NCBI GenBank assembly: GCA_001600355.1
Contig: BCJU01000002.1
Coordinates: forward strand, 3,410,001 to 3,474,000
DNA: 64,000 nt
DNA from: Meira nashicola
Lineage: Eukaryota; Basidiomycota; Exobasidiomycetes; Exobasidiales; Brachybasidiaceae
Reading direction: 5' to 3'
A model generated the notes under the pieces. That model was not told the origin of the DNA and did not search any database. It worked only from the letters and a program-made list of their open reading frames with translations. A program made the position numbers and the translations under genes. Below, in pieces: positions 1-9,267 of this stretch (within the stretch, counting starts at the first letter, position 1; each line of letters begins with the position of its first letter).

Positions 1-20
1 CTCTTTTCTTATCACCCCAG

Positions 21-230
21 AATCGTTATCGCACGTCTACTTTCGACTGCAGGAACAGGATATATTTACACAATGCGAAGACTACGATTAGCTGATAAAC
101 TTTCAATGATGAAATACGATCCTAGAGGTATGTAAAGTGGTCTCGCATCAAGTAACACTCATCTGACACCACATCCTATCCCATCTTTACAGTCCGGAGG
201 CATGTCTTATTTGAAGAAAAGAAGAAATGA
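21..230 (+). CDS. Mitochondrial large-subunit ribosomal protein bL33m (3' part)
   Basis: Structural protein of the mitochondrial ribosome large subunit. Two exons are visible, 21-127 and 193-230, with an intron 128-192 (GTATGT donor, TTTACAG acceptor). The translation contains ARLLSTAGTGYIYTMRR, a KYDPRVRRHVLFEEKKK tail and a TGA stop, which is the typical L33 core (LLSTAGTGFFYT...KYDP.V.RHVLF). The stretch 1-20 is pyrimidine rich and ends in CCCCAG, so it looks like the end of a further intron; the first exon or exons and the start codon lie left of the window. The recognition rests on family knowledge; the splice sites are read directly. Confidence 0.88.
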
Positions 231-353
231 CACACCACATAGGGAATTAAGTTTATCAACATTCTTTCAATGATTTGTACAATAGCAACACCACCTTTTA
301 CAAAATATAAAATACAGTCAGCATATCAGCAAACATTCTCGCTCTACCAACAT

Positions 354-2147
354 TCATGCGCCTCTTCTCGTTCTACGACTTAATCCACTAGGTCCTCCTC
401 CAGCAGATGCATTAGTAGGCCTTTGTCCTTGTCCAAGCATCACACTAGCTTGTGCTCCACTTAACAATTCACTTCCACTTGGAACGCTTACCACCGATCG
501 TCCACCTGCTCCTAATCCACTTAAACCTGCACCACCAGGATTAGATTGTTGAAAAGGTGCTGAAGTTTGAGGTTGTGGAAGAAAACCTGTCATACTTTCA
601 TGATGAGTGCTGTCCATTTGCATTTCACCTGGAGTAGAAGCAATTGCGCTTGCCATGTGTACATTGCTTGGTGAGATGTATGCGCCGCCCATTGGAGTAT
701 TGACTTGAAAGGCTGAATCTTGACGAATGTTCGTACGTTCCCTCCTCTGGTTTGGAGTGGATTTTGGACTTTTAGGTCGCAAATCGTCAATCTTTTCATC
801 ATATGGAACCAGATTTGCTCGCTCTGCCAACGTACAGCCAGCTCTGTCCACGTAAAATGCAGAATCATACTGTTCCTTGTGATAAGGAACAGGAATTTGT
901 CGCGATATACTATTGTTGGATTGACCATTGATGGGCGTGGCAGCACATGCATTCGTGCCCTGTACTGCTTTCTTCCATCCAGGCCTGTCCGGTCCAGCAT
1001 CCAATCCAATCGTTAGCCATCCCCTTCTTAAATTGCGGTTTCTACCAAACAACTCTAATCTTCTTGTACCCAGACAAAAATTTTCAATTAGATCCATCAT
1101 TTCTGGCGGCTTGCTTCGCATATCGATGGAAGATTGAACGCCAGTCTTGCTCTCCCCTTCTTCCTCTTCATCTGCGGCTTCTCCTGGCCACAAGATCACA
1201 TCTGTATCGATATTACAATGTACAAATCGTGTATCTGTACTCCTTCTCACTGTTCCACGAATGCCCATCAAACAATGTTCTGCCGTTCGATGGAAAGCAG
1301 AAGAGCTAGGTTCTTGCAAGATTGTGTCAGATTGATCTCCCGCATTTGAGTTTGTTCGAATCCAAACGATATCCTCACATCGTCTAAAGCCCCACTTATT
1401 CAGCACTTCTCTTCCACGCTCTAAACCATCACTTGCTCCACTTCCAACCCAAAAGAATATAAAGCTTTCTTTTGCCATAATTTGTGGAATAGGTAGAGCA
1501 GCAATTTGTTCCCAACTCCAAACTTGTTTTGATTCTTCTCCATTTGTAGGTATGCTTTCCCATTCGTATGCTTCCAGAGGGGGATCGATGATGACTACAT
1601 CGTACTTGATAGGTAACAAGCTTGACAAATGGAATGGTGCTTCTATTTGTTCCGCAGAGTCAGTTGTTATTTGTCCGTGTGTGTACGGCTTGATGGATTG
1701 CAGCAGATCTGCTTGTAGATACGTTGGAGGTATAGAAATTTCGTCCAACAATTTCGCTTTTGTATCGACCAAATTTCGAAGTTTTGGATATTCTTCAAAT
1801 CTTGATGTTTTGAATGGATTTTTCACTGCATTTCCTGGTAATTCGCTTGCTTTTGTATCAATGAATCTTTGCGAATAATCATTACGGATCGTTGATTCAG
1901 ATGGAATATATGCAGGTCCAAATACTTGATCCACATCAGCTGTAAGAGATATGTCATTGATCAAGTCTTGATGGGATGTATCAGTGTAGGTTTTGTTCTT
2001 TTCAACTAGTTCTTTCCATCTTGGGTGTTGTCTAATGGGTTGCATTGAACTTTCATTCGCTCTCCCTTTTTGAATTGTGTTTAAAACTTTTGCATGCTTT
2101 TGCCTTATGGATTGCCTTTGCAATCTAAACTTTTCAAGATCCGTCAT
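354..2147 (-). CDS. METTL14/Kar4-like MT-A70 family protein
   Basis: 597-residue intron-free protein of the MT-A70 family, closest by motif to METTL14/Kar4, the partner subunit of the METTL3/Ime4 mRNA N6-adenosine methyltransferase. The motor-like core starts near residue 181 with YDVVIIDPPLEAYEW, followed by SFIFFWVGSG, KWGFRRCEDIVWI, EHCLMGIRGTVRRSTD, LGTRRLELFGRNRNLRRGW and LRPKSPKS, which follows METTL14 in order. The catalytic DPPW of METTL3-type enzymes is DPPL (188-191), so this copy is probably structural or RNA-binding rather than catalytic (inference). The C-terminal 170 residues are Gly/Ser/Gln rich and end in RRTRRGA, reminiscent of RGG-type tails. No METTL3/Ime4 gene is in the window. 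In fungi such genes are linked to meiosis and mating control, not testable here. Confidence 0.88.
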   Translation of the reverse strand: MTDLEKFRLQRQSIRQKHAKVLNTIQKGRANESSMQPIRQHPRWKELVEKNKTYTDTSHQDLINDISLTADVDQVFGPAYIPSESTIRNDYSQRFIDTKASELPGNAVKNPFKTSRFEEYPKLRNLVDTKAKLLDEISIPPTYLQADLLQSIKPYTHGQITTDSAEQIEAPFHLSSLLPIKYDVVIIDPPLEAYEWESIPTNGEESKQVWSWEQIAALPIPQIMAKESFIFFWVGSGASDGLERGREVLNKWGFRRCEDIVWIRTNSNAGDQSDTILQEPSSSAFHRTAEHCLMGIRGTVRRSTDTRFVHCNIDTDVILWPGEAADEEEEGESKTGVQSSIDMRSKPPEMMDLIENFCLGTRRLELFGRNRNLRRGWLTIGLDAGPDRPGWKKAVQGTNACAATPINGQSNNSISRQIPVPYHKEQYDSAFYVDRAGCTLAERANLVPYDEKIDDLRPKSPKSTPNQRRERTNIRQDSAFQVNTPMGGAYISPSNVHMASAIASTPGEMQMDSTHHESMTGFLPQPQTSAPFQQSNPGGAGLSGLGAGGRSVVSVPSGSELLSGAQASVMLGQGQRPTNASAGGGPSGLSRRTRRGA

Positions 2148-2523
2148 TTTTGTTTCGATTCCAACTTACATCGTCAGCCGCATCTATACCATCCTTACCA
2201 GTACACTACCTTCCACAGCCAATTCAGATGATAGTATCGGTGAAACATGAAGGTCTGTGATTTAAATTTGCAATACGTTTGAGAAGAAATTCAGGCAGTC
2301 TGCACTAGCGCTTGGGCCATGAGCTTAATTTTTATTCTAGTAAAGTATCATGCATGCACAAACCATATTCAATGAATTCATTTAATTGAATGATGTAGAA
2401 AAATGCTAGGATGATAGTGCTGAATGAAAATTGTATATGCTGAAAATAATGTAAATTTTATGATAGTAAGGGAATTGTGTAGAATTGATTGTTCATTAGA
2501 GTGATTGGAGCCTGCCCAACTCA
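2148..2523. other. Spacer between tandem METTL14-like and MscS genes
   Basis: 376 bases between the METTL14-like start and the upstream MscS-type stop, both leftward. It must hold the promoter of the former and the 3' end of the latter. It is AT rich from about 2320 to 2470; I see no ORF or repeat of note. Confidence 0.6.
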
Positions 2524-5391
2524 TCAACCGCCACCGCCTTCACCACCTTGTTGTGCCAAACCTTTACGACGTGCTTTACGCTTACGCAACGCTGTTCCTT
2601 CAATCTCATCCGTAGGAGGAGCAAAGCCCATCAATGTTCGTGGTTTGTGAGACGTATTTGCTGTACCAGAAGTAGTCAAAGTAGCTTTACGTTCTAACTT
2701 GCTAAAGTCATCATTGATCACCGTATCAGGATCAAATGCTTCAACAGTTTCACCTGCATCCGTTTCACCTGAATCAGTGAAAACACTTGGTCTGCGTGCT
2801 CCTGCATTGCTGCTGCCTGCAATACCATAATCTTTATTTTGAACATCATCTTCTGCAATTGGTGAAGAAGATCTTGGTAAATCGCCTTGTTCCTTTTGCG
2901 CTTCTGACGTTTCGTATGATGGAGGATCCCAATAAATAATTGGTTGTGTAGAATTCATATACTTCACTCCATGCTTTCGCATATAATAACAAACTGCAGC
3001 AAAGAAGCAATTTCTCCTATACCAACGTGCACCCCAATCTTGATAATTGGCTCTATGCGTCATACCAATAGTAACCGTAATACAACGCATAAAATCAATC
3101 GTTTGCGGTACGATGGCAGTTGAAGGCTCAAACATACGTTCTGGTTCAGTTTGAAGCCAATGAATGACATCTGCTTGAACGGCATCCAAAGTACTCAAAG
3201 GAGTATCGAAAGCTACTTGCATTTTAACGCATTCCCATTGATAGCCAGATCGACGATAATTCATGATAAACATTTGACTGAGGAGAGCATTATTGATAAA
3301 GATTTGCGTATTGTCCCATAATAAGAATTGACAAGATAATAAACTCATCTTTTGAACGACCATTACTGATTCGTTTACGCAAATCCTATCTCCCGTATCG
3401 AATGGATGTGTGACAAACAAGAAAATGATTGAATCAAAAACTTCCTGTGCAGATTCTTTGAAAACGAAACTTGCACCGATAGCCAAAGTGTAGAATGTTG
3501 TTAATGTTTTGCTAACATCAACGTTGAAGATTGCAAATGCCTCAAAAGCGACGATGATCATCGCAACGAACAAAAAGATTAAGTCCAATTGAGACAAAGC
3601 ACTGCTTGTATCCTCCAAACTTTTAGCAACGAATCGACGATCTTTGTAAACTTCAACAATGGTGTTCTTCATTTCAGTCATGGAAATATCTCCATTTCGA
3701 TCACTGTCGAATACCTCAAATGCTTCCTTTGCATCTTCGGGATTCTTGTAAGCAACCTCAAAGTCAGAGGGAATCAGGTACGATCGGCGATGACGTCCAC
3801 GATAAGCACGGAAAATAGTTCTGGCCAAACGTCTTGCTTCAGCAGGTGAATTGACATCCAACCCTACACCGACAGTCTCATCCGTCAACAGATGTGTTGG
3901 ATCAACCATGGCTTTTCTTGCTAATCCTGTCGCATGTGATGCTTTTTGTTTGGCAGCATTAAAAGTTCGCTTTGATCGTGTTGATCTTGCAGACGCGGCT
4001 CCAGGTGTGTTTGGTTCTGAATAATTTCGCATAGGAACAACAGCGGGAGCATCACCAGGACGCTTTTCTGCGTGTGTTTTGCGCGAGAAGAATCCTGGTT
4101 TGGGTGTTGTTTGTCCGCTCGGAACAGGTTCGCCCAATATGTCAGCTGGTGCACTTAATGGAGTCCCATTATTGGGCATATTGAACGAGACAGGTGTTCT
4201 TAAACCTTTGGGCGTTCTGGAAAAGCCAAAAGGCGTACTTGTACCTTTATCTTTAGGTCTATGATCTTTTAACCAATCGAACGTTTTCAATGCCTTGGTG
4301 ATTTTATTGATACGTTCTGCATAAGCAGTCTTGTGGAAACGGATTGAGATAATCTTGATCAAAATCTTCTCGGCTGCGATTGTCAACGTGAAGAAGAAAA
4401 AGAATTCAATCACTTGGTAGATTCGGTACAAGTACTTTGCACGACTTTCGGTTTCTGGGTTTGTGCGAGTATATAGATGGTAAACTGAATTGAAAATGAT
4501 TGCCCAGGAGCCCCAGGAAAGGGCTGCATAACCGATCAATTTGACGTAACCTTTGATCGCATTGAAAACTTCAACAAAAGACAAAACACGTTGACTGACG
4601 CTACCCCAAAAACCGCTCACGATAGCGATTGCGGCTCGGGGAAACAATTCAACAATCAAATGGATCCACCATTCAACATGCAAATTGAATGCTGCCCAGA
4701 TCAACCAAGCTTGAACATTGTCTGTCACGTACACGCGGTTTTCTCGTTCTGATTCGGGTCCTGCATTTCGATATGTAAATTGCAAAACAATTGCTGGTAC
4801 AACAAGCGTTGCACTTAAGATAAAATTTCCCAAGAAAGTTGTTGCGAGCCATTTGATAATCTTAAAAGGACTAATTCTACGGCGACGTAAAGCGATTGCT
4901 TGCAACTGTTTCTCTTCCTCCCTTGCAGTTTGTTGCTCTTGTTCATCTTCGCTCCAGTCGAACTCGTCAAAGTAATTGTCAGCAACGTCGTCAAAGCTAG
5001 AAGCCTCACTTGTTCGGCGAGAAAAAGGTGGACGTCCAGGAGATCCACCGCCTGGCGTGTTTACCTTGAACGATGGAGGTATAAAATCGCCCTTGCCGTC
5101 ATTCTTGGCAGACTCAAACATATCCTGTCGGATAGTAGCCAGAGGATCCGTTACTGCAATTCTAGGACCTTGTGTTGACATTGTGACTCTTGGCTCATGA
5201 CCTGCGGGATGAGGCTCATCCTCATTAATAGGAGGCGACCGCCTTTTTCCCTTGTTCATACTGTCATCATTTAAGTTTGTTCGGCTTTGATATGGAGGTA
5301 AATATTGCGAAGCAGAGTGATATGGTGGCGATGCTGGTCCCCTTTCTCTACTGGAAAAACTACCGCTAGATTTGAGTTCATCTGAGCTCAT
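2524..5391 (-). CDS. EF-hand mechanosensitive ion channel (MscS type, Msy1/Msy2-like)
   Basis: 955 residues, intron-free. A disordered Ser/Pro/Gly-rich N terminus (1-150) is followed by membrane segments at roughly 178-205, 225-260 and 275-330. A single EF-hand loop with DSDRNGDISMTEM lies near residue 557-570, then further membrane helices (SQLDLIFLFVAMIIVAFEAFAIF and TTFYTLAIGASFVFKESAQ) and the MscS beta domain (IIFLFVTHPFDTGDRI). This order (TM-EF hand-MscS) is that of fungal organellar/ER calcium-gated mechanosensitive channels such as fission yeast Msy1 and Msy2, which control calcium and volume in hypo-osmotic shock. The C-terminal 150 residues are disordered with a basic LRKRKARRKG stretch. 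The gene is head-to-head with calmodulin, another calcium protein, across a 1.26 kb spacer; co-regulation is only a guess. Confidence 0.92.
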   Translation of the reverse strand: MSSDELKSSGSFSSRERGPASPPYHSASQYLPPYQSRTNLNDDSMNKGKRRSPPINEDEPHPAGHEPRVTMSTQGPRIAVTDPLATIRQDMFESAKNDGKGDFIPPSFKVNTPGGGSPGRPPFSRRTSEASSFDDVADNYFDEFDWSEDEQEQQTAREEEKQLQAIALRRRRISPFKIIKWLATTFLGNFILSATLVVPAIVLQFTYRNAGPESERENRVYVTDNVQAWLIWAAFNLHVEWWIHLIVELFPRAAIAIVSGFWGSVSQRVLSFVEVFNAIKGYVKLIGYAALSWGSWAIIFNSVYHLYTRTNPETESRAKYLYRIYQVIEFFFFFTLTIAAEKILIKIISIRFHKTAYAERINKITKALKTFDWLKDHRPKDKGTSTPFGFSRTPKGLRTPVSFNMPNNGTPLSAPADILGEPVPSGQTTPKPGFFSRKTHAEKRPGDAPAVVPMRNYSEPNTPGAASARSTRSKRTFNAAKQKASHATGLARKAMVDPTHLLTDETVGVGLDVNSPAEARRLARTIFRAYRGRHRRSYLIPSDFEVAYKNPEDAKEAFEVFDSDRNGDISMTEMKNTIVEVYKDRRFVAKSLEDTSSALSQLDLIFLFVAMIIVAFEAFAIFNVDVSKTLTTFYTLAIGASFVFKESAQEVFDSIIFLFVTHPFDTGDRICVNESVMVVQKMSLLSCQFLLWDNTQIFINNALLSQMFIMNYRRSGYQWECVKMQVAFDTPLSTLDAVQADVIHWLQTEPERMFEPSTAIVPQTIDFMRCITVTIGMTHRANYQDWGARWYRRNCFFAAVCYYMRKHGVKYMNSTQPIIYWDPPSYETSEAQKEQGDLPRSSSPIAEDDVQNKDYGIAGSSNAGARRPSVFTDSGETDAGETVEAFDPDTVINDDFSKLERKATLTTSGTANTSHKPRTLMGFAPPTDEIEGTALRKRKARRKGLAQQGGEGGGG

Positions 5392-6653
5392 GGTCTATTG
5401 AAGCGGAGATCAAAAAGTATGAGTCAGCATCAAAAAATTGGTATCGGAATTGTGCGCACAAATCAGGACAATAACGCATAATTTTACGGCCCACCACCTT
5501 TCGGTGTAGTCGCCTTTCGAGATTCTTTAGAACACTCGCTGTTTTATAAAAATTCATCTTTTCTAACCCTCCCTCCAGATCCTTTCATTTGTGATCAGAC
5601 CGTCCCATATTGTAACAACACTTACTTGTTCATGTAAAAAAGTTCACTAATTCGTCGTATTCGTCAAGAAGGAGGTAGAGGGTCTGAGTCAGTTATATCT
5701 ATTTTCTGTTAAATTCATTTTGATCCCCTCTTTTGCCCTTTGATCCCCTTTATCTTTTCAGTGCGTTTTGTCGTGCGTAATCGTCAACAAAGCATATTTA
5801 ATATGCCACTCGGAGGATTGACAGATTGATTGATATAAAGCACATTTCATCCTTAGATATTTGTCTATTCCGTCACCTTTACTTTGAGGTTTGCTGTAAC
5901 GTTCGCTATCATCTTAATACTCACCCATTCAAACAATCTATATCGTTGTCGTAAGAAATGGAGCAGTCAATGCTCGTTCTGTCGACTATGATGGGAACAA
6001 AAGAACTTCACTGCCAAGTGGTTTTCCCGTATATATATATGCATACATCATCTTCCTCCATCTGCATCTTTTGGAATTCAAAAATTATCTTCCAATGCTT
6101 ATGTGCACCGAGTTTGCCGCTAAAGGTGGACGTGTATGTAGCCGATACCGTGCAGAATTTCGTTCACCCCTTTATGATCTAGAACCGCACTGCACTATGT
6201 ACATCTGGTCCCCACTAAGATTTGGAAAAAATGTTGTTCAAACTCGCGCTTAAAGCTGTGGCATTTCAAAATATGCTAGAACGACAATTTTCCAGAACCT
6301 GGCGCGTGTGTATCCTTTGTGCGATGCGTGCGCAGCGCAGGCGCACGCGTGTGTCTGTTTTTTACTTGCTTGACCGTGCACACTCTATGATCACAATTTG
6401 CGCCTTTCGACCGTCAAAACGCTGAATGCTGGAAATGAATTAGAAAACGCTGGCGAAATACGTAGCCAAAGGGCGTACGATGGGGGATGCGGCTGTGCGT
6501 CACAATACTCCTCATGCAAGAGGCTTCATATATGGATAAACGAATAGCTTAAAAGTTGGACCAATTGATATCAGCTTAGCTCTCTCCTTTCACACAACCA
6601 TTAAGACATACACATACAACTAAACTTGATCATTGCATCGAAAAGATCTGACG
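5392..6653. other. Long divergent spacer, MscS channel / calmodulin
   Basis: 1.26 kb shared upstream region. It holds a (TA)-type run at about 6030-6040, a GC-rich patch 6321-6353 (contains CGCAGCGCAGGCGCACGCG) inside AT-rich DNA, and one ACGCGT at 6345-6350. CT-rich DNA and ACACAACCATTAAGACATAC-like leader sequence precede the calmodulin start. Open frames at 5958-6182 and 6222-6425 show no protein-like composition. Confidence 0.55.
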
Positions 6654-7452
6654 ATGGCCGACCAATTGGTGCGTTGTGAATGACACTGTGATGATGCTCG
6701 TCGTATCTGGGCAAGGTAAAACTGACACTTTCTCACTTTTATCCTTTGTTCATCCTTTAGACTGAAGGTAAGAATTCATTCAATCTTGACAAATCATCTG
6801 TTACACTTCACACCGTGATCAGCTGCTGATCAATTCTTCCCTCTCAAACCGTGCAGAGCAAATCTCCGAGTTCAAGGAGGCCTTCTCCCTTTTCGACAAG
6901 GGTAAGTGATGAACAATAAATGCGAGTCGCTATTGCATGAACAAACCTTCTAATTCGCTTTATCCTTCTCCTTTTCTCTCTCTCTCTTTCTCTTCAGACG
7001 GCGATGGAACAATCACCACAAAAGAGCTTGGTACAGTCATGCGATCTCTAGGACAAAATCCTACCGAAGCTGAATTACAGGACATGGTGAACGAAGTGGA
7101 CGCTGATGGAAATGGAACGATAGACTTTCCCGAATTCTTGACAATGATGGCAAGAAAGATGAAAGATACGGATAGCGAAGAAGAGATTAAAGAAGCATTC
7201 AAAGTGTTTGATAAAGATGGTAACGGATTTATCAGTGCTGCCGAATTACGTCACGTTATGACCAATTTAGGTGAAAAATTATCTGACAATGAAGTGGAAG
7301 AAATGATTCGTGAAGCTGATGTTGATGGTGATGGTCAAATTAACTACTCTGAATTCGTTAACGTGAGTCTTGCATATTCCTCTTGTGGTCTTTATGCACT
7401 CTTTACTGATCTTTACATTTTCTTTACCTCACAGATGATGATGAGCAAGTAA
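6654..7452 (+). CDS. Calmodulin
   Basis: Ca2+ sensor of 149 residues, the canonical length, built from five exons: 6654-6668, 6761-6767, 6857-6901, 6998-7362 and 7435-7452. The joined product starts [20 protein letters not shown], has four EF-hand loops ([48 protein letters not shown]) with all acidic ligands intact, and ends in MMMSK. Introns are 92, 89, 96 and 72 nt with GT-AG ends; intron 3 has a long CT tract before its acceptor. Exon 1 codes only MADQL, exon 2 is a seven-base microexon (T-E plus one base), and exon 5 codes only the last five residues. Identity is certain from sequence; targets in the cell (calcineurin, kinases, myosins) are family knowledge. The 5' leader starts downstream of an AT-rich stretch near 6530. 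Confidence 0.98.
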
Positions 7453-7807
7453 AGATTTGGATATACGTTGTAACAAATGGCCGGCAAAAAGCAGTTGCTG
7501 AAGATTTATTTTTCCCCCATCTACTCGCTTTCGAAGATGAGTGTATATTATTCTTAATCAACCCGCTCATCAAGTATAAATATCGTAATGTACCATTCCA
7601 TGACATTTACCAAGTGATCAGCCGGTCTGAACGAGGCGAAAAATCTATGAGATCTTTTGATTACTAACGAACAGACTGCCATGCTTATTTTATGTAAGTT
7701 TCAGTCTATCGAATTTTAGCTTTTTAGCATGCAAAGAGATCAATATACACGCTTGAATTAGACTTTAATTTGAGAATAGGTATGGTACCCACAGCTTGGA
7801 AATAGGG
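7453..7807. other. Convergent 3' spacer, calmodulin / secreted Cys-rich gene
   Basis: 355 bases between two convergent stop codons. It must hold both 3' untranslated regions. No conserved ORF, repeat or RNA gene recognised. Confidence 0.5.
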
Positions 7808-8185
7808 TCAATCGGTGTACATGAAATAACAACGGTAGACACATTCATCGAGGGTGGCAATAGAATACGTATTGGCTGGACATTCATTTGCACGGTTGTA
7901 GCATTGAATGCTGACGCTGAAAGAAGAGAAAAAAAAATGTGTTAATGTGATTGAAAAGTCAAAAAGAAAGACTGGACAAAATGATAATTTGACTCACGCT
8001 ACACAACGGTATTCATAATAATAACAATCATGATCACCTTGAATGATGACTGTATATCCTGGTTGTGAGTAAGTCAAACACTTGTCTTTTTCAACACAAG
8101 CTGCTTTTGGCGTTACAGGATAAATGATTGAGGCTACTTGATTGATTGCCGAGAAAATGATGATGAAAAAGATTGAGAGATTCAT
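7808..8185 (-). CDS. Small secreted cysteine-rich protein (spliced)
   Basis: Two exons read on the minus strand: 8185-7998 and 7916-7808, with an 81-nt intron (7917-7997; donor GTGAGT, acceptor TTTCAG) matching the other introns here. Without splicing the frame would end after 63 residues at the TGA inside the donor. The joined product has 98 residues. Residues 1-18 (MNLSIFFIIIFSAINQVA) form a clear signal peptide without nearby acidic residues. The mature part has eight cysteines (30, 36, 54, 61, 68, 75, 88, 92), an even number expected for four disulfides, many tyrosines and no membrane segment. This is the profile of fungal small secreted proteins or candidate effectors; I do not recognise the family and no function is assigned. 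A TATA-like ATTATATA lies about 105 bp upstream (8289-8296). Confidence 0.75.
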
Positions 8186-8333
8186 TTTCGTTGATTTTCA
8201 AATTGACAGTATTGACGTTTTATGGTGTTATGATAAATGGATGTATGGTAGGACGAGAGGTAATTGTACATAATTGCAAACTGCATTGTATATAATTCTG
8301 AGTAATTTCCGGTTGAATTTGGAAGTAGAGTAG

Positions 8334-8373
8334 TGTGATGTGATGTGATGTGACGCTCTGTGACGCTTTGTGC
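8334..8373 (+). repeat. TGTGA pentanucleotide tandem repeat
   Basis: Four perfect TGTGA units (8334-8353) followed by imperfect five-base units in the same register (CGCTC, TGTGA, CGCTT, TGTGC). It lies about 150 bp upstream of the Cys-rich secreted protein gene. Confidence 0.8.
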
Positions 8374-9184
8374 CGTGAGATAAATAATTTAGAAACATTT
8401 ATCGAGAAGAAGAATTTATCTTTATTCTTAAGTTTATCAAATTCGTCTTTCTCATTTATTGCAATGGTAAAAAATATTAAAATGAGAAAGAAAGGAAAAT
8501 AATCTCAAAATGGATCTTTAAATCGCTTCCAATTAAACCCGTGATTGTTCATCAATCGCACGGTGATTTTATTTGCTGATGATATAAATCAATTTTTAAT
8601 CTTTACCATTTGGTCGAATTTAAGTTGTAGTCCACACTAGAGTATAGTCTTCAAATTAAAAAAGGGTTCAAAATCATACTTCATACAGTACGTACGATAT
8701 GGCCTAAAAGATATTCTCCACGTTTTTTTCTCCCTCTTTTGACAGCGACCATTATTCTAGATCCCGACGGAAAACCTTTTATCAACACAATAAGTATCTC
8801 TTCTTAGTGTACCAACCTTTTCAAAAAGACGCGTTCTCAAGTCTCACACCCACGCGTACTCCGGCTCTCAACCCCAGAGAATGTCAGGGGAATTGGAAAA
8901 CAGTAGACTAAGTGTGAGCAAGGGGAACAAGACTTCTTTTATTTTGTATCTTTCAACGCCAGCGCCCAGCACTGCATCTCTCTGTCATCTTTTACGTGAA
9001 ATTCATGTATGGGTGCCTTGTTTTAGCGTGAATAATTTAAGAACAAAAGGCGTTTCTTTTACACGGAACGAACGAATGTATGTAGTCTACGTAAATGAGC
9101 CATGTCGCATGCACTTTATCACCATCCTTTGGTGTATGGCAAATAGAAGATAAAATGATACTTTGAGCAATTTGTGCTTACTGC

Positions 9185-9186
<2 letters not shown>

Positions 9187-9217
<31 letters not shown>
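9187..9217 (+). repeat. (CAT)10 microsatellite
   Basis: Ten uninterrupted CAT units plus one base, 50 bp upstream of the DHHC palmitoyltransferase start codon, so probably in its promoter or 5' leader. Confidence 0.95.
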
Positions 9218-9267
9218 TACCTTATCAACCTTAATCGGTGGATTACATTAATCACATACCTATCGAA

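Larger units (their letters stand above)
8186..9267. other. Divergent spacer, Cys-rich gene / DHHC transferase
   Basis: 1.08 kb. It contains a TGTGA pentamer array (8334-8373), two ACGCGT hexamers (8829-8834, 8852-8857) and a CAT microsatellite (9187-9217) just upstream of the DHHC gene. The 8400-8700 part is strongly AT rich. An open frame at 8881-9153 has no family features and is not called. Confidence 0.55.

Noticed and set aside
5958..6425. Two overlapping open frames in the MscS/calmodulin spacer
   Set aside because: No protein-like composition or family match by eye; part overlaps the GC patch.
8881..9153. 90-codon plus-strand open frame upstream of the DHHC gene
   Set aside because: Random-like composition, no signal or domain, and lies in a promoter region with microsatellite.
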